Source of the DNA: Aquabacterium sp.
GTDB taxonomy: Bacteria; Pseudomonadota; Gammaproteobacteria; Burkholderiales; Burkholderiaceae_C
Length of the DNA: 64,000 nt
Assembly: GCA_023266355.1 (NCBI GenBank)
Contig: JAHFQM010000005.1
Location: forward strand, 1 to 64,000
Reading direction: 5' to 3'
Shown here: positions 15,978 through 24,555 of the stretch, piece after piece
Layout of the letters: every line of letters begins with the position of its first letter
How positions within the stretch are numbered: the stretch's first letter is position 1
Program-made: the position numbers and the translations under genes
The notes under the pieces: model-generated
Databases searched by the model: none
Told to the model about the DNA's origin: nothing
The model's input: only the letters and a program-made list of their open reading frames with translations

Positions 15978-18284
15978 ATGCGCACCGCGGCCCTGCCACA
16001 GACTCCCCCCGGCACCCCTCCAGTCACCCCTGCTGCACACAGCGTGCGCCGCCAGGTGCTGGACGTCCTAGCGTCCATGCGCTTTGCGATCGCCTTGCTG
16101 ACGGTGATCTGCATCGCCTCGGCCATCGGCACGGTGGTCAAGCAGGGCGAGCCCCTGGTCAACTACGTCGACCAGTTCGGGCCGTTCTGGGCCGAGGTGT
16201 TCGGCGCTTTGGGCCTGTACCGCATCTACAGCTCGGGCTGGTTCCTCACCATCCTGGCCTTCCTGGTGGTGTCCACCAGCCTGTGCATTGCGCGGAACAC
16301 GCCCAAGATCCTGGCCGACTGGCGCACGCACAAGGAACACATCCGCGAGCAGGCCCTGCAGGCCTTCCACCACCGCGCCACCGGCGTGCTGGCGCAACCC
16401 CTGGGCGAGGCGCAGGCCGCGGTGTTGGGCACGCTGGCGCAGCAGGGCTGGTCGGTGAAGACGCAGCGCCGCGAGGCGGCGGCCCAGGACGGTGTTTCGG
16501 GCGGTGCTTCGAGCGGCGCCTCGGGCGGCGGGCCCATCGGGGCCGGCGTGATGATCGGTGCGCGCCTGGGTGCGGCCAACAAGCTGGGCTACATCGCGGC
16601 GCACAGCGCCATCGTGCTGGTCTGCCTGGGCGGTTTGTTCGACGGCGACCTGATCGTCAACGCCCAGGTGTGGGCGCAGAAGCTGCAACCCTTCAAGGGC
16701 GGCATGGGCGAGCCGGAGCGCGGCCGCCTGGGCGAAGGCAACCCGGCCTACCGCGCCCAGTTGTTCGTGCCGGAAGGCGCGCGCAGCAACGCGGCCGTGG
16801 TGAACCTGAACCAGGGCATGCTGGTGCAGCCGCTGCCCTTCGAGGTCGAGCTGAAGAAATTCTCGGTGGACTACTACGCCACCGGCATGCCCAAGCGCTT
16901 CGCCAGTGACATCGTCATCCACGATGCACGCAAGGGCGTGGACAAGGCCTTCACGGTCGAGGTCAACCACCCGGTGGTCTATGACGGTGTGACGATCTTC
17001 CAGTCCAGCTTCGAAGATGGTGGCTCGTCGGTGCAGCTCAAGCCCTTGCGCCTGGACCTGGGCACGGCGCAGGTCGCGCGTGCCGGGCAAGCCACACAGG
17101 CTGCACAGAGCGCCAGCAGCGTGGCTGCCGTGGTGGGCGGTTCGCCGCAGATGCTGTCTGTGCCCGCGGGCGATCTGCAGCTGGAGGTGACCGGGCTGCG
17201 CGTCATCAACGTCGAGGACGTGGCGCAGGCGCAGAAGTCGCCCGCAGCCGATGGCGCTGCGTCGGGTGGCTCACCAGGAGGTGAGTCTGGCGAGGCCTCC
17301 GGCAACGACGTCCGTGGCGTGAACCTGGCCGAGCTGAGCAAGCACCTGGGCTCGGGCGCCAAGCCGGCGGGCAACAAGCAGTTGGTCAACATCGGGCCGT
17401 CCGTCATCTACAAGCTGCGCGATGCCGCCGGCCAGGCGCGTGAGTACCAGAACTACATGGCGCCGGTGAAGCTCGACGGGCAGCAGGTCTTCCTGTTCGG
17501 GGTGCGCGACACACCGGCCGAAGGCTTCCGCTACCTGCGCGTGCCAGCCGACGAGGACATGAGCGTGCAGGGTTGGTTGCGCCTGCGCCAGGCCTTGAAC
17601 GACGGTGCCATGCGGGCCGAGGCGGCCCAACGCTTTGGCCGCATGGCCGCGCCGGCCGACCGCGCCGACCTGCAGGCGCAACTGGGTGGCTCGGCGCAAC
17701 GGGCGCTGGACCTGTTCGCTGGCGCCATCCCGGTCAAACCGGGGCAGCCGATGACGGGCGGTTTGCCGGCCCTGTCGGATTTCATCGAGCAGGCCGTGCC
17801 CGCCGACCAGCGCGAACGCACCTCGGCCACGCTGGTGCGCATCCTCAATGGCGCGCTGTTCGAGCTGCTCAACCTCAGCCGCGAGCGCGCGGGCGTGGCG
17901 CCGCTGTCGCCCGAACAGGACGAAGCGCGCCGCTTCATGACGGCCTCGGTGCTGTCGCTGTCGGACGCCATGTTCTACCCGGTGCCCATGGTGCTGGTGC
18001 TGGAAGGCTTCGTGCCCAAGCAGGCCAGCGTGTTCCAGGTGACGCGAACCCCGGGCCGCAACGTGGTCTATCTGGGCTGCGTGCTGCTGATCGTCGGTGT
18101 GTTTGCCATGCTTTACATCCGCGAGCGGCGCCTGTGGGTGTGGCTGCAGGATGATGGCGCCGGCGCCACCCGTGTGAAGATGGCGCTGTCGTCCACCCGC
18201 CAGACGCTGGACACCGACCGCGAGTTCGAGCGTTTGCAGCGCGCGGTGCTGGGCGCCACCGCCCCGGCCCCCGCCGCGCCCTGA
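15978..18284 (+). CDS. resB: Cytochrome c biogenesis protein ResB (CcsB-type, system II)
   Basis: A 768-residue membrane protein. Early hydrophobic helices (about 33-55 and 83-105) precede a large periplasmic region, and a last helix lies near VVYLGCVLLIVGVFAMLYI. ResB and the downstream CcsA-like protein form the system II synthase, which exports heme and ligates it to apocytochrome CxxCH motifs. A Ser/Gly-rich run at about 171-190 and an Ala/Ser/Gly-rich segment near 410-430 look like flexible insertions. It ends 18 nt before ccsB, so the two are cotranscribed. Confidence 0.92.
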   Translation: MRTAALPQTPPGTPPVTPAAHSVRRQVLDVLASMRFAIALLTVICIASAIGTVVKQGEPLVNYVDQFGPFWAEVFGALGLYRIYSSGWFLTILAFLVVSTSLCIARNTPKILADWRTHKEHIREQALQAFHHRATGVLAQPLGEAQAAVLGTLAQQGWSVKTQRREAAAQDGVSGGASSGASGGGPIGAGVMIGARLGAANKLGYIAAHSAIVLVCLGGLFDGDLIVNAQVWAQKLQPFKGGMGEPERGRLGEGNPAYRAQLFVPEGARSNAAVVNLNQGMLVQPLPFEVELKKFSVDYYATGMPKRFASDIVIHDARKGVDKAFTVEVNHPVVYDGVTIFQSSFEDGGSSVQLKPLRLDLGTAQVARAGQATQAAQSASSVAAVVGGSPQMLSVPAGDLQLEVTGLRVINVEDVAQAQKSPAADGAASGGSPGGESGEASGNDVRGVNLAELSKHLGSGAKPAGNKQLVNIGPSVIYKLRDAAGQAREYQNYMAPVKLDGQQVFLFGVRDTPAEGFRYLRVPADEDMSVQGWLRLRQALNDGAMRAEAAQRFGRMAAPADRADLQAQLGGSAQRALDLFAGAIPVKPGQPMTGGLPALSDFIEQAVPADQRERTSATLVRILNGALFELLNLSRERAGVAPLSPEQDEARRFMTASVLSLSDAMFYPVPMVLVLEGFVPKQASVFQVTRTPGRNVVYLGCVLLIVGVFAMLYIRERRLWVWLQDDGAGATRVKMALSSTRQTLDTDREFERLQRAVLGATAPAPAAP

Positions 18285-18302
18285 GTTTCAAGGACACACA
18301 AC

Positions 18303-19673
18303 ATGAGCACTTCCCCTTCGGTGGTTGTCGCCGACGACCTGCCCACCGGCCTCACCGACCTGAAGCGCCCGCCCAGCGACTGGCTGTTCGCCGTCGTGGT
18401 GCTGGCGCTGACGGCCTGGGGCTTCTGGCGTTTTGGCGCGGCCATGGACGTCTATGAGCAGGGCATCCTGCTGGCGGCGGCGCCCAGCGTCATCGCCATG
18501 GGCTGGTTCTGGCGCCCGGTGCGCCTGCTGTTGCTGGCCAGCGGCCTGGCCACCTGGGGCGCGGCCGCCCTGTACCTGCGCACCACGGACGATTGGGGCG
18601 CCGACCTGGCCCAGGGCGAGCAGATTTTCTGGCTGAAGTACTTCCTCTCCAGCCAGAGCGCCATTCTGTGGATGAGCGTGCTCTTCTTCATGAGCACGGT
18701 GTTTTACTGGATCGGGCTGCTGTCGCGCAGCACCTCGGGCACCAAGCTGGGCTCGCGCATCGCCTGGGCTGGCGTCTTCATGGCCATCACGGGCACGCTG
18801 GTGCGCTGGTTCGAAAGCCACCAGATCGCCCCCGACATCGGCCACATCCCGGTGAGCAACCTCTACGAGGTGTTCGTGCTGTTCGCCTGGCTGACCACGG
18901 CCTTCTGGCTGTACTACGAAGACCGTTTCGAGCGCATGGGCCAGTCGTTGGGCTCGCTGGGCGCCTTCGTGATGCTGGTGGTCAGTGCCGCCGTGGGCTT
19001 CCTGCTGTGGTACGCCGTGGTGCGTGGCGCCAGCGAAATCCAGCCCTTGGTGCCGGCTTTGCAAAGCTGGTGGATGAAGCTGCACGTGCCGGCCAATTTC
19101 ATCGGTTACGGCACCTTCGCGATGTCTGCCATGGTGGCGTTTGCCTACCTGATCAAGCTGCGCGCCGGTGAAACGCAGTGGTGGAAGCTGGCGCCGCTGT
19201 GGGGGGTGGGCGTGGTGCTGTGCTTCGAGCCCATCGTGTTCCGCAGCAAGCCGGGCGCCGAGCAGATGGTGGGCACGTACTGGGCCATCTACTTCGGCGT
19301 GGCGTCGCTGATCGTCGCGGGCATCATCGCGGCGCGCCGCAAGATCGCGGCCCAGTTGCCCGACTTCGAGGTACTGGACGACGTGATGTACAAGGCCATC
19401 GCCGTGGGCTTTGCCTTCTTCACCATCGCCACCATCCTGGGCGCGTTCTGGGCGGCCGAGGCTTGGGGCGGCTACTGGAGCTGGGACCCGAAGGAGACCT
19501 GGGCCCTGATCGTCTGGCTGAACTACGCGGCCTGGCTGCACATGCGCCTCATGAAGGGCTTGCGTGGCGAGTTCGCGGCCTGGTGGGCCCTGGGCGGCCT
19601 GCTGGTGACGTCCTTCGCCTTCCTGGGCGTCAACATGTTCCTGTCGGGGCTGCACTCGTACGGGCAGTTGTGA
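18303..19673 (+). CDS. ccsB: Cytochrome c biogenesis protein CcsB/CcsA (system II heme handling)
   Basis: A 456-residue polytopic membrane protein. It contains the tryptophan-rich WWD heme domain (GGYWSWDPKETWALIVWL), and conserved His positions around FESHQIAP, WLHMRLMK and GLHSYG that act as heme ligands in the family. It works with ResB as the periplasmic heme-attachment complex. A long N-terminal extension with extra hydrophobic segments precedes the core. A terminator follows at once, closing the c4-resB-ccsB unit. Confidence 0.93.
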   Translation: MSTSPSVVVADDLPTGLTDLKRPPSDWLFAVVVLALTAWGFWRFGAAMDVYEQGILLAAAPSVIAMGWFWRPVRLLLLASGLATWGAAALYLRTTDDWGADLAQGEQIFWLKYFLSSQSAILWMSVLFFMSTVFYWIGLLSRSTSGTKLGSRIAWAGVFMAITGTLVRWFESHQIAPDIGHIPVSNLYEVFVLFAWLTTAFWLYYEDRFERMGQSLGSLGAFVMLVVSAAVGFLLWYAVVRGASEIQPLVPALQSWWMKLHVPANFIGYGTFAMSAMVAFAYLIKLRAGETQWWKLAPLWGVGVVLCFEPIVFRSKPGAEQMVGTYWAIYFGVASLIVAGIIAARRKIAAQLPDFEVLDDVMYKAIAVGFAFFTIATILGAFWAAEAWGGYWSWDPKETWALIVWLNYAAWLHMRLMKGLRGEFAAWWALGGLLVTSFAFLGVNMFLSGLHSYGQL

Positions 19674-19694
19674 TCCTGCCGTGAGCAGGGCATG

Positions 19695-19721
19695 AAAAGG
19701 GCGGTCCTCACCGCCCTTTTT
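19695..19721 (+). terminator. Rho-independent terminator after ccsB
   Basis: AAAAGGGCGGT-CCTC-ACCGCCC followed by TTTTT: a strong GC stem with a U-tract, 21 nt after the ccsB stop. Confidence 0.9.
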
Positions 19722-19785
19722 CCGTTCAAGAAGGCGGCTGCATGGTCGATAACCGACTCAGGAATGTTTTGTCGGGATCCAAGCC

Positions 19786-20193
19786 ATGCGCTACGTCGTT
19801 CGTGACACCAAGGGAAGCATCGTCAGTCTGCACCGCGAGGCGGTGCCGGGCTCTGACCTGCTGCCGCTGAGCCATCCCGATGTGCAGGCTTTCCTGACCG
19901 GCACGGACGGCAAATCGTTCGCGGCCATGGACGCCGACCTGGTCCGGGTGCTGGAGGATTTGATCGACGTGCTGCTGCGGCGCAATGTGTTCCGCATCAC
20001 CGATTTGCCGCTGGAAGCGCAGGTCAAGCTGTTCGAGCGCAAGCACTTCCGCGACAACCTGCAGTCCCACGCGCTGAACCTGTACGCAGGGCAGCAGGCT
20101 CAGAGTTCGGTCAGTGCGAACGACGCGCCGGCCACCGGCGCCATGTCCGACCTGGTGCCCTTCGACTGGGCCAGCAGCGACTTCAAGGTCTGA
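19786..20193 (+). CDS. Conserved hypothetical protein
   Basis: 135 residues, beginning MRYVVRDTKGSIVSL. It reads as a small soluble protein with a helical middle (DADLVRVLEDLIDVLLRRNVFRITDLP), followed by LEAQVKLFERKHFRDNL and an unstructured C-terminal ~40 residues. I recall similar proteins in Comamonadaceae carrying the misleading label tryptophan synthase beta-like, but nothing here resembles that enzyme. No catalytic motif is visible. It is flanked by terminators and likely stands alone. Confidence 0.65.
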   Translation: MRYVVRDTKGSIVSLHREAVPGSDLLPLSHPDVQAFLTGTDGKSFAAMDADLVRVLEDLIDVLLRRNVFRITDLPLEAQVKLFERKHFRDNLQSHALNLYAGQQAQSSVSANDAPATGAMSDLVPFDWASSDFKV

Positions 20194-20200
20194 GCGCCAC

Positions 20201-20221
20201 CTGAAGGCCCCTCGCCTTCAG
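20201..20221. terminator. Hairpin between convergent genes, possible terminator
   Basis: CTGAAGGC-CCCTC-GCCTTCAG: an 8-bp perfect stem at the meeting point of the hypothetical gene and the amidase gene. It overlaps the amidase stop codon and has no U-tract, so rho-independent function is doubtful. Confidence 0.4.
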
Positions 20222-21063
20222 AACACCCGGTGCGTCAGGGCCGGCAGCTGGGTGCGCACCTGTGTCTGGCGTGCCTTGCTGAGCTCGGCCAGCACCACGC
20301 CCTGGCCATCTTCCTGACGGCAGGCCAGCACCTCGCCCCAAGGGCCCACGGCCAGGGAGTGGCCGAAGGTGCGGCGACCGTTTTCATGCAAACCGCCTTG
20401 CGCGGGCGCCAGCACGTGGCAGAGGTTTTCCACGGCGCGGGCGCGCAGCAGCAACTCCCAGTGGGCACGGCCCGTGGTGTCGGTGAAGGCCGCGGGCAGG
20501 ACGATGAGGTCCAGCGGCTGCGTGGCGCCGAGCTGTCGGAACAGTTCGGGGAAGCGCAGGTCGTAGCAGACGCTCAGGCCCACGCGCCAGGTCTGGCCTG
20601 AGCGGTCGGTGAGGTCGAAGGCCGCAGGCTCGCTGCCGGGCCGCAGCGTGGCGGCCTCGTCGTAGCGGCGTTGGCCATCGTCGAAACAGAACAGGTGGAC
20701 CTTGTCGTAGCGCGCCACGCGGGCGCCGTCGGGGCCATAGACCAGGGTCGTGTTGTAGACCTTGTCCGAGCCGGGCTCGCGGATGGGCAGGGTGCCGCCG
20801 ATCAGCCAGATGCCGTGTTCGCGGGCGGCCTCGGAGAGCACGTGCTGCATCGGCGTGCTGTTGGTGCCGGGGATGAGCGTGTCGGCCAGGGGCTCGGCGA
20901 TGTCGAGCTTGTCGCTGTCGTGCTGGCCCATCAGGCAGAAGTACTCGGGCAGGGCGACGAGTTCGGCGCCCGCGGCGGCGGCTTCGGCGATCAGGCCGCG
21001 CGCCACCTCGAAGTTATCGTCCACGCGCGGGGTGGACACCATCTGCACGGCTGCAACTTTCAT
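20218..21063 (-). CDS. Carbon-nitrogen hydrolase (nitrilase superfamily, Nit/omega-amidase type)
   Basis: 281 residues with the complete nitrilase catalytic triad: E40 (LPEYF), K121 (YDKVHLF) and C166 (SVCYDLRF). The layout and the HANW-like RARAVENLCHVLAPAQ segment resemble the Nit1/Nit2-type branch, which hydrolyses deaminated glutathione or alpha-keto acid amides; nitrile hydrolysis is less likely. The start at ATG 21063 opens with the typical MKVAAVQMVST. It diverges from glcE with 73 nt between starts. Confidence 0.9.
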   Translation of the reverse strand: MKVAAVQMVSTPRVDDNFEVARGLIAEAAAAGAELVALPEYFCLMGQHDSDKLDIAEPLADTLIPGTNSTPMQHVLSEAAREHGIWLIGGTLPIREPGSDKVYNTTLVYGPDGARVARYDKVHLFCFDDGQRRYDEAATLRPGSEPAAFDLTDRSGQTWRVGLSVCYDLRFPELFRQLGATQPLDLIVLPAAFTDTTGRAHWELLLRARAVENLCHVLAPAQGGLHENGRRTFGHSLAVGPWGEVLACRQEDGQGVVLAELSKARQTQVRTQLPALTHRVF

Positions 21064-21136
21064 GGGGTGGTCTGGGCTGGTGAGGGATCCCGACAGGGGC
21101 GTGGGCAGCCGGCCTTGCCGTATGCTTGGGCACATC

Positions 21137-22384
21137 ATGGCCGAACTTGATCCCCAGGCGCAAGGCGCGCTGTTGTCAGAACCCACCGGCTTGGCGGGCC
21201 CCACGGACGCCGCGAAACCCGCGGCGAACCCCGCCACGAACCCCGTTGTGTGGCGCGAGTGGGCCGAGCGGGTGCGCGATGCCGCCTCGCGGGGCGCCTG
21301 CCTGCGCGTGCGCGGGGGCGGCAGCAAGGACCACCTGGGCGACACCACCCGCGGCGAGCTGCTCGACACCCGGGCCTGCCAGGGCATCGTGGCCTACGAG
21401 CCCAGCGAGCTGGTGGTCCGCGCCCGTGCGGGCACACCGCTGGCCGAGGTCGAAGCCGCGCTGGCCGAGCGCGGGCAGCACCTGGCTTTCGAGCCGCCGC
21501 GCTTCGCCTTCCATGCCGATGGCAACGACCCAGGGGCTTGCACCGCCACCCTCGGTGGCGTGGTGGCCAGCGGCCTGAGCGGGCCGGGCCGGGTCAGCCG
21601 CGGCGCCGTGCGCGACCACGTGCTGGGTTGCACGCTGATGAACGGCCGCGCCGAGGTGATGCGCTTTGGCGGTGCGGTGATGAAGAACGTGGCGGGCTTT
21701 GACCTCTCTCGCCTGATGGCGGGCTCCATGGGCACGCTGGGCCTGTTGCTGGAGGTGACGCTCAAGGTGATGCCGCAGCCGGTGGTGTCGGCCACCATGC
21801 GCTTCGAGATGCCCCAGGCCGAGGCCCTGGCCCAGGTCAACCAGTGGGCGGCCCAGCCCTTGCCGCTGGACGCTTCGGCGTGGTGGGACGGCATGCTGGT
21901 GCTGCGACTGCGTGGCGCGCGGGCGGCGGTGGCCAGCGCGGTGCAGCGCCTGTACCGCGAGCGCCGCGGCGAGTTGCTGGCGCCCCCCGTGGCCGAGGCT
22001 TTCTGGCAAGGCATGCGCGACCAGAGCGACGAATTCTTCCAACGCGCGCGCGCGGCCGTGGCCCAGGCGGGCGCCCAGGGGGTGGCCCTGTGGCGCCTGT
22101 CGGTGCCGCCCATCACCGCGCCGCTGGAGGTGCACGGCGAGCAGCTCATCGAGTGGTTTGGCGGTCAGCGCTGGGTGTGCACCCCCGCGCCGGCGGCGGC
22201 CGTGCACGCCCTGGCGGCGCGCGTGGGCGGCCATGCCCAGGCGGTGTGCGTGGCCCAGCCCATGCCGTGCGTGGACGGGGCAGCCTTGTCGCCGGTGCTG
22301 CTGCGCTTGCACCAGCAGGTGCAGCGGGCCTTCGACCCCCAGGGCGTGTTCGCCACCGGCCGTCTCCTTCCACCTGTCGCCTGA
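21137..22384 (+). CDS. glcE: Glycolate oxidase subunit GlcE (FAD-binding)
   Basis: 415 residues of the GlcE type. An FAD-binding domain carries RVRGGGSKDHLGD, then the family segment GRVSRGAVRDHVLG and GGAVMKNVAGFDLSRLMAGSMGTLG. GlcD, GlcE and GlcF together oxidise glycolate to glyoxylate at the membrane. The ATG at 21137 is chosen because upstream in-frame codons overlap the divergent amidase gene. GlcF follows after 36 nt, but glcD is not in the window. Confidence 0.92.
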   Translation: MAELDPQAQGALLSEPTGLAGPTDAAKPAANPATNPVVWREWAERVRDAASRGACLRVRGGGSKDHLGDTTRGELLDTRACQGIVAYEPSELVVRARAGTPLAEVEAALAERGQHLAFEPPRFAFHADGNDPGACTATLGGVVASGLSGPGRVSRGAVRDHVLGCTLMNGRAEVMRFGGAVMKNVAGFDLSRLMAGSMGTLGLLLEVTLKVMPQPVVSATMRFEMPQAEALAQVNQWAAQPLPLDASAWWDGMLVLRLRGARAAVASAVQRLYRERRGELLAPPVAEAFWQGMRDQSDEFFQRARAAVAQAGAQGVALWRLSVPPITAPLEVHGEQLIEWFGGQRWVCTPAPAAAVHALAARVGGHAQAVCVAQPMPCVDGAALSPVLLRLHQQVQRAFDPQGVFATGRLLPPVA

Positions 22385-22420
22385 TTCGGCGCACGCAGCC
22401 CCACCCAGGCAGCCCCACCC

Positions 22421-23719
22421 ATGCAGACACGCCTCTCACCCGAGCACCAGTCCACCCCCGCCGGCCAGCAGGCCCAGGCCGTGCTGCGCCAGTGCGTGCA
22501 CTGCGGCTTTTGCAACGCCACCTGCCCGACCTACCGCCTGACCGGCAACGAGCTGGACGGCCCGCGCGGCCGCATCTACCTGATGAAGCAGGTGTTCGAG
22601 GGCCAGGCGCCCACGCGCACCACGCAGCAGCACCTGGACCGCTGCATCGGTTGCCGCCACTGCGAAAGCACCTGCCCCTCCGGCGTGCCCTACTACGAGC
22701 TCCTCGCCGTGGGCCAGCCGGTGGTGGACGCGGCCGTGGCCCGCCCCTGGCGCGAGCGCCTGCTGCGTTGGGGCCTGCGCACGCTGATGCCCTCGCCGCT
22801 GTTCACCCCGGCCTTGCGCGTGGGCCAGGCCGTGCGCGGGCTCTTGCCCGAGGCCTTGCGCGCGCAGGTGCCGGCGCGTTCGCCCCTCGCGCCGCCCGTC
22901 TGGCCCGATGCGCGCCAAAGCCTGCACGCACGCCGCGTGCTGATGCTCAAGGGCTGCGTGCAGCCGGGCTTGCGTCCGCACATCGACGCATCCACGGCGC
23001 GCGTGCTCGATGCACTGGGCATCCGTGCCGAGGTGGCTTCGTCCTCCGGGTGCTGCGGGGCCGTGCAAGGCCACATGGGCGATGTCGATGGGGCCAAGGT
23101 GCGCGCGCGCCGCAACATCGACGCGTGGTGGCCGTACATCGTGTCGGCCACGCCGGTGGAGGCGGTGCTGGTCAATGCCTCGGGCTGCGGCGCCTGGGTC
23201 AAGGATTACGACAGCCTGCTGGCCGACGACCCGGCCTATGCCGACAAGGCCAAGCGCCTCGTCGCCCTGGTGCGCGACCCGGGTGAGATGCTGCCGGCCT
23301 GGTTGCCCGTGCTCAAGCGCAAGCTGGGCCGCAAGGCCGCGGCCGGCTCGCTGGGCGGCTTCACCTTCCACCCGCCGTGCAGCCTCAGCCACGCGCAGCG
23401 CCTGAGCAGCGCGGCCAAGCCAGGCCCGATCGAAACCAGCTTGCGCGAGCTGGGCTTCGAGGTGCGCCTGGCCCGCCAGGACAGCCACCAGTGCTGCGGC
23501 GCCGGTGGCGCGTACAGCGTGCTGCAGCCGGAGATGTCACGGCAGCTGCGCGACCTCAAGCTCCAGGCGCTGCAGCCCGAACAGGGTGCAGAAAGTGCGG
23601 CCTCCGGCCCCCAGGTGATCGCCAGCGCGAACATCGGCTGCATCACCCACCTGCAATCGGGCACGGACACGCCGGTCAAGCACTGGATCGAGCTGCTGGA
23701 CGAGGCGCTGTCTCACTGA
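22421..23719 (+). CDS. glcF: Glycolate oxidase iron-sulfur subunit GlcF
   Basis: 432 residues. Two [4Fe-4S] ferredoxin motifs are near the N-terminus: C25/C28/C31/C35 in CVHCGFCNATCP, and C75/C78/C81/C85 in CIGCRHCESTCP. Two cysteine-rich CCG domains follow (SSGCCGAVQGH and QCCGAGGAYS). GlcF carries electrons from the FAD subunits to the quinone pool. The gene ends 27 nt before the convergent TonB-like gene with no clear terminator between them. Confidence 0.94.
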   Translation: MQTRLSPEHQSTPAGQQAQAVLRQCVHCGFCNATCPTYRLTGNELDGPRGRIYLMKQVFEGQAPTRTTQQHLDRCIGCRHCESTCPSGVPYYELLAVGQPVVDAAVARPWRERLLRWGLRTLMPSPLFTPALRVGQAVRGLLPEALRAQVPARSPLAPPVWPDARQSLHARRVLMLKGCVQPGLRPHIDASTARVLDALGIRAEVASSSGCCGAVQGHMGDVDGAKVRARRNIDAWWPYIVSATPVEAVLVNASGCGAWVKDYDSLLADDPAYADKAKRLVALVRDPGEMLPAWLPVLKRKLGRKAAAGSLGGFTFHPPCSLSHAQRLSSAAKPGPIETSLRELGFEVRLARQDSHQCCGAGGAYSVLQPEMSRQLRDLKLQALQPEQGAESAASGPQVIASANIGCITHLQSGTDTPVKHWIELLDEALSH

Positions 23720-23746
23720 GTGCGCGCGCGGGGCCAGGCTGCGCCT

Positions 23747-24550
23747 TCAGACCGAACGGTCGGTGCCCGCGGGCGCGGTGGGTTGTTGCGCCGTTTCGAC
23801 CGGGGCGGTCTCGCGGTCGTCGAAGCTGACTTCTACGTCGATGCGCGATTTCACCGGCATGCCCTGGCGCTCGCCGGGGGTGAAGCGCGCCTGCAGGAAG
23901 GCCTCGCGGGCGGCTTCGACGAAGGGGGCGGGCAGGGCGTCTTCGGCGTTCGGAGGGGGCGCGACCATGACCTTGCGCACGGCACCGGCCTCGTCGATGA
24001 ACAGGGTCAGGCGGCCCGTGCGGACGCGGCCAGGCTCGACGCCGGGCGGGTAGCTGATCTGGACGATGCCCAGGGCCTGGGGCGGGCGGTCGAGCATGTC
24101 GCGGCGGGCGTAGCCGGTGAAGGTGGCGTCGCCGTCGGCAGAGGGGGATGCCGCTGGGGAGACTTCCGCGCTGGTGGCCGGCATGGGCGCCAGGGCTTGG
24201 AAAGGCTCCGCGGCATCGGCCATGTCGGTGCGTTCGGCCGAGGGCTGCGCCATCGGTGGGGCGAGGGCCGGGGCGGTATCGGCCTGGGCGATCCGGGTGG
24301 GCGTGGCCAGGGTCCAACGCACCTGCATGGCCGTGGCCGTTGTCGCCGTGGATGCCGAAGGCGCGTGACCACCCGAGGTGGTCGCGCTGTAGCCTGGTGT
24401 GTGGCCCGGTGTCTGGCCCGGTGCCAGCGCCTGTGTCCGCAGGAACAGGCCCACCCCCAGAGCCGCATGCAGGCCCAACGCTGCCAGCACGCACCAACCC
24501 ACGCGCCGTGACGGTGGCGTCAGCGGGTGGGCGGTGAGCGTGCCTGTCAT
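23747..24550 (-). CDS. Energy transducer TonB-like protein
   Basis: 267 residues. A single N-terminal membrane helix at about 18-37, a Pro/Ala/Thr-rich periplasmic linker of ~130 residues, and a TonB C-terminal-like domain (YPPGVEPGRVRTGRLTLFIDEAG to ARFTPGERQGMPVKSRIDVEV). ATG 24550 avoids overlap; a GTG at 24559 would overlap the pilY1 stop by 4 nt. Neither exbB/exbD nor a TonB-dependent receptor is adjacent. Position as the last gene of the minor-pilin operon suggests a role in the pilus system or simple hitch-hiking. Confidence 0.78.
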   Translation of the reverse strand: MTGTLTAHPLTPPSRRVGWCVLAALGLHAALGVGLFLRTQALAPGQTPGHTPGYSATTSGGHAPSASTATTATAMQVRWTLATPTRIAQADTAPALAPPMAQPSAERTDMADAAEPFQALAPMPATSAEVSPAASPSADGDATFTGYARRDMLDRPPQALGIVQISYPPGVEPGRVRTGRLTLFIDEAGAVRKVMVAPPPNAEDALPAPFVEAAREAFLQARFTPGERQGMPVKSRIDVEVSFDDRETAPVETAQQPTAPAGTDRSV

Positions 24551-24555
24551 GGCCT

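Noticed and set aside
16490..16550. GGC-rich run in resB as a tandem repeat element
   Set aside because: The repeats encode a Ser/Gly linker in frame and are irregular; a protein linker explains them better.
19786..20193. Annotation as tryptophan synthase beta-like
   Set aside because: 135 residues without the PLP lysine motif or any TrpB signature; the label, if used by databases, is not supported.
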